Below are positions 34,856-35,036 of a DNA stretch of 35,036 bases, piece by piece. Positions within the stretch are counted from its first letter, which is position 1. Each line of letters starts with the position of its first letter. Under the pieces are notes generated by a model. It ran no database searches. It was not told the DNA's origin and worked only from the letters and a program-made list of their open reading frames with translations. Position numbers and translations under genes: made by a program. The stretch comes from a virus, in IMG/VR virus record IMGVR_UViG_3300030104_001234, positions 1 through 35,036 of that record; one strand, 5' to 3'.

Positions 34856-35036
34856 TTAGTTTCCTAACAGAGTGCGTTGTGCCGTCGATGCTTGAGACGT
34901 TGTACCGAGCGGTCCCGTCCTTACAGCGCCTGCTGCGCCTGACTGCATCTTTGCCCTCTTCCGCTCGTCGCGGCGAGCCTGTCTAACAGCAGGGTCAGCT
35001 TTTGAGGGAGGCTCGGGCGGGGGCGGGGGCGGGGGC
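34856..35036 (-). CDS. proline-rich small protein, C-terminal part (5' end outside window)
   Basis: The frame is open to the window edge and shows 59 residues. These are a polyproline run coded by GGGGGC repeats on the plus strand, then EPPSKADPAVRQARRDER, basic residues, and the end VRTGPLGTTSQASTAQRTLL. Proteins with a polyproline stretch and a TGPLG...LLG end sit just upstream of the portal in Bbp-like phages, by memory. The stop is one base from the portal ATG. The function is unknown. Confidence 0.7.
   Translation of the reverse strand, partial: PPPPPPPEPPSKADPAVRQARRDERKRAKMQSGAAGAVRTGPLGTTSQASTAQRTLLGN
35019..35036. repeat. GGGGGC hexamer repeat at the window edge
   Basis: Three full tandem copies of GGGGGC run to the last base and encode a proline run on the minus strand. 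The array may continue outside the window. Confidence 0.7.

Noticed and set aside
1-35036. tRNA genes, CRISPR arrays, insertion sequences
   Set aside because: Gaps between genes are nearly all under 80 bases, and I saw no cloverleaf, spaced repeat array or transposase.

Overview
The window is a segment of a tailed double-stranded DNA phage genome (Caudoviricetes, podovirus type). It is cut at both ends inside genes. The mix is a T7-like tail tube and ejection set, a head module that matches the Bordetella phage BPP-1 (Bbp) layout, an early replication block with a family A DNA polymerase, and a lysis cassette with embedded spanins. The spanins imply a Gram-negative host. The two-domain LamG/SPRY-type adhesin, large polyvalent virion protein and FCCH-type tube repeats resemble phages of marine or alphaproteobacterial hosts, but that host is inference. 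I saw no integrase, RNA polymerase, terminase, tRNA or CRISPR array in the window.

Bases 1-7700, plus strand: early and replication genes. They begin with a 5'-truncated ArdC-type antirestriction metallopeptidase. Next come a small protein, a terminator, an SNF2-type helicase, a 38-residue membrane peptide whose ribosome site lies in a hairpin, a Cas4-like nuclease with four cysteines, an unknown 230-residue protein, a winged-helix-like protein and DNA polymerase. Small zinc-ribbon, DUF6378-like and ribbon-helix-helix-like proteins follow. Three of the genes (helicase, polymerase, last zinc-finger protein) share nearly the same ribosome site, each placed 24 to 36 bases after a strong hairpin.

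Base 7716-7743 is a strong two-way terminator where the plus-strand block meets the minus-strand block.

Bases 7743-35036, minus strand: late genes, described here in transcription order from right to left. They are the C-terminus of a proline-rich protein, portal, Bbp19-like protein, a small zinc ribbon, scaffold, major capsid protein, Bbp16-like cement protein, a hairpin, a small basic protein, tail tubular proteins A and B, a GNAT acetyltransferase, internal virion proteins of about 171, 716 and 2885 residues, the T7-gp17-like tail fibre, and a LamG/SPRY adhesin that is split by an apparent frameshift. After these come a run of small membrane-anchored coiled-coil and two-cysteine proteins, a DUF5675 protein, a two-helix holin candidate and the overlapping Rz/Rz1 spanins. 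Most late genes overlap by 1 to 4 bases, so the block looks like one translationally coupled operon.

The observations most worth a second look are the frameshifted adhesin, the apparent tandem duplication of a coiled-coil/two-cysteine gene pair beside the lysis genes, the DUF5675 protein standing where an endolysin is expected, the hairpin-masked ribosome site of the hidden membrane peptide, and the giant ejection protein with a zinc-protease motif.
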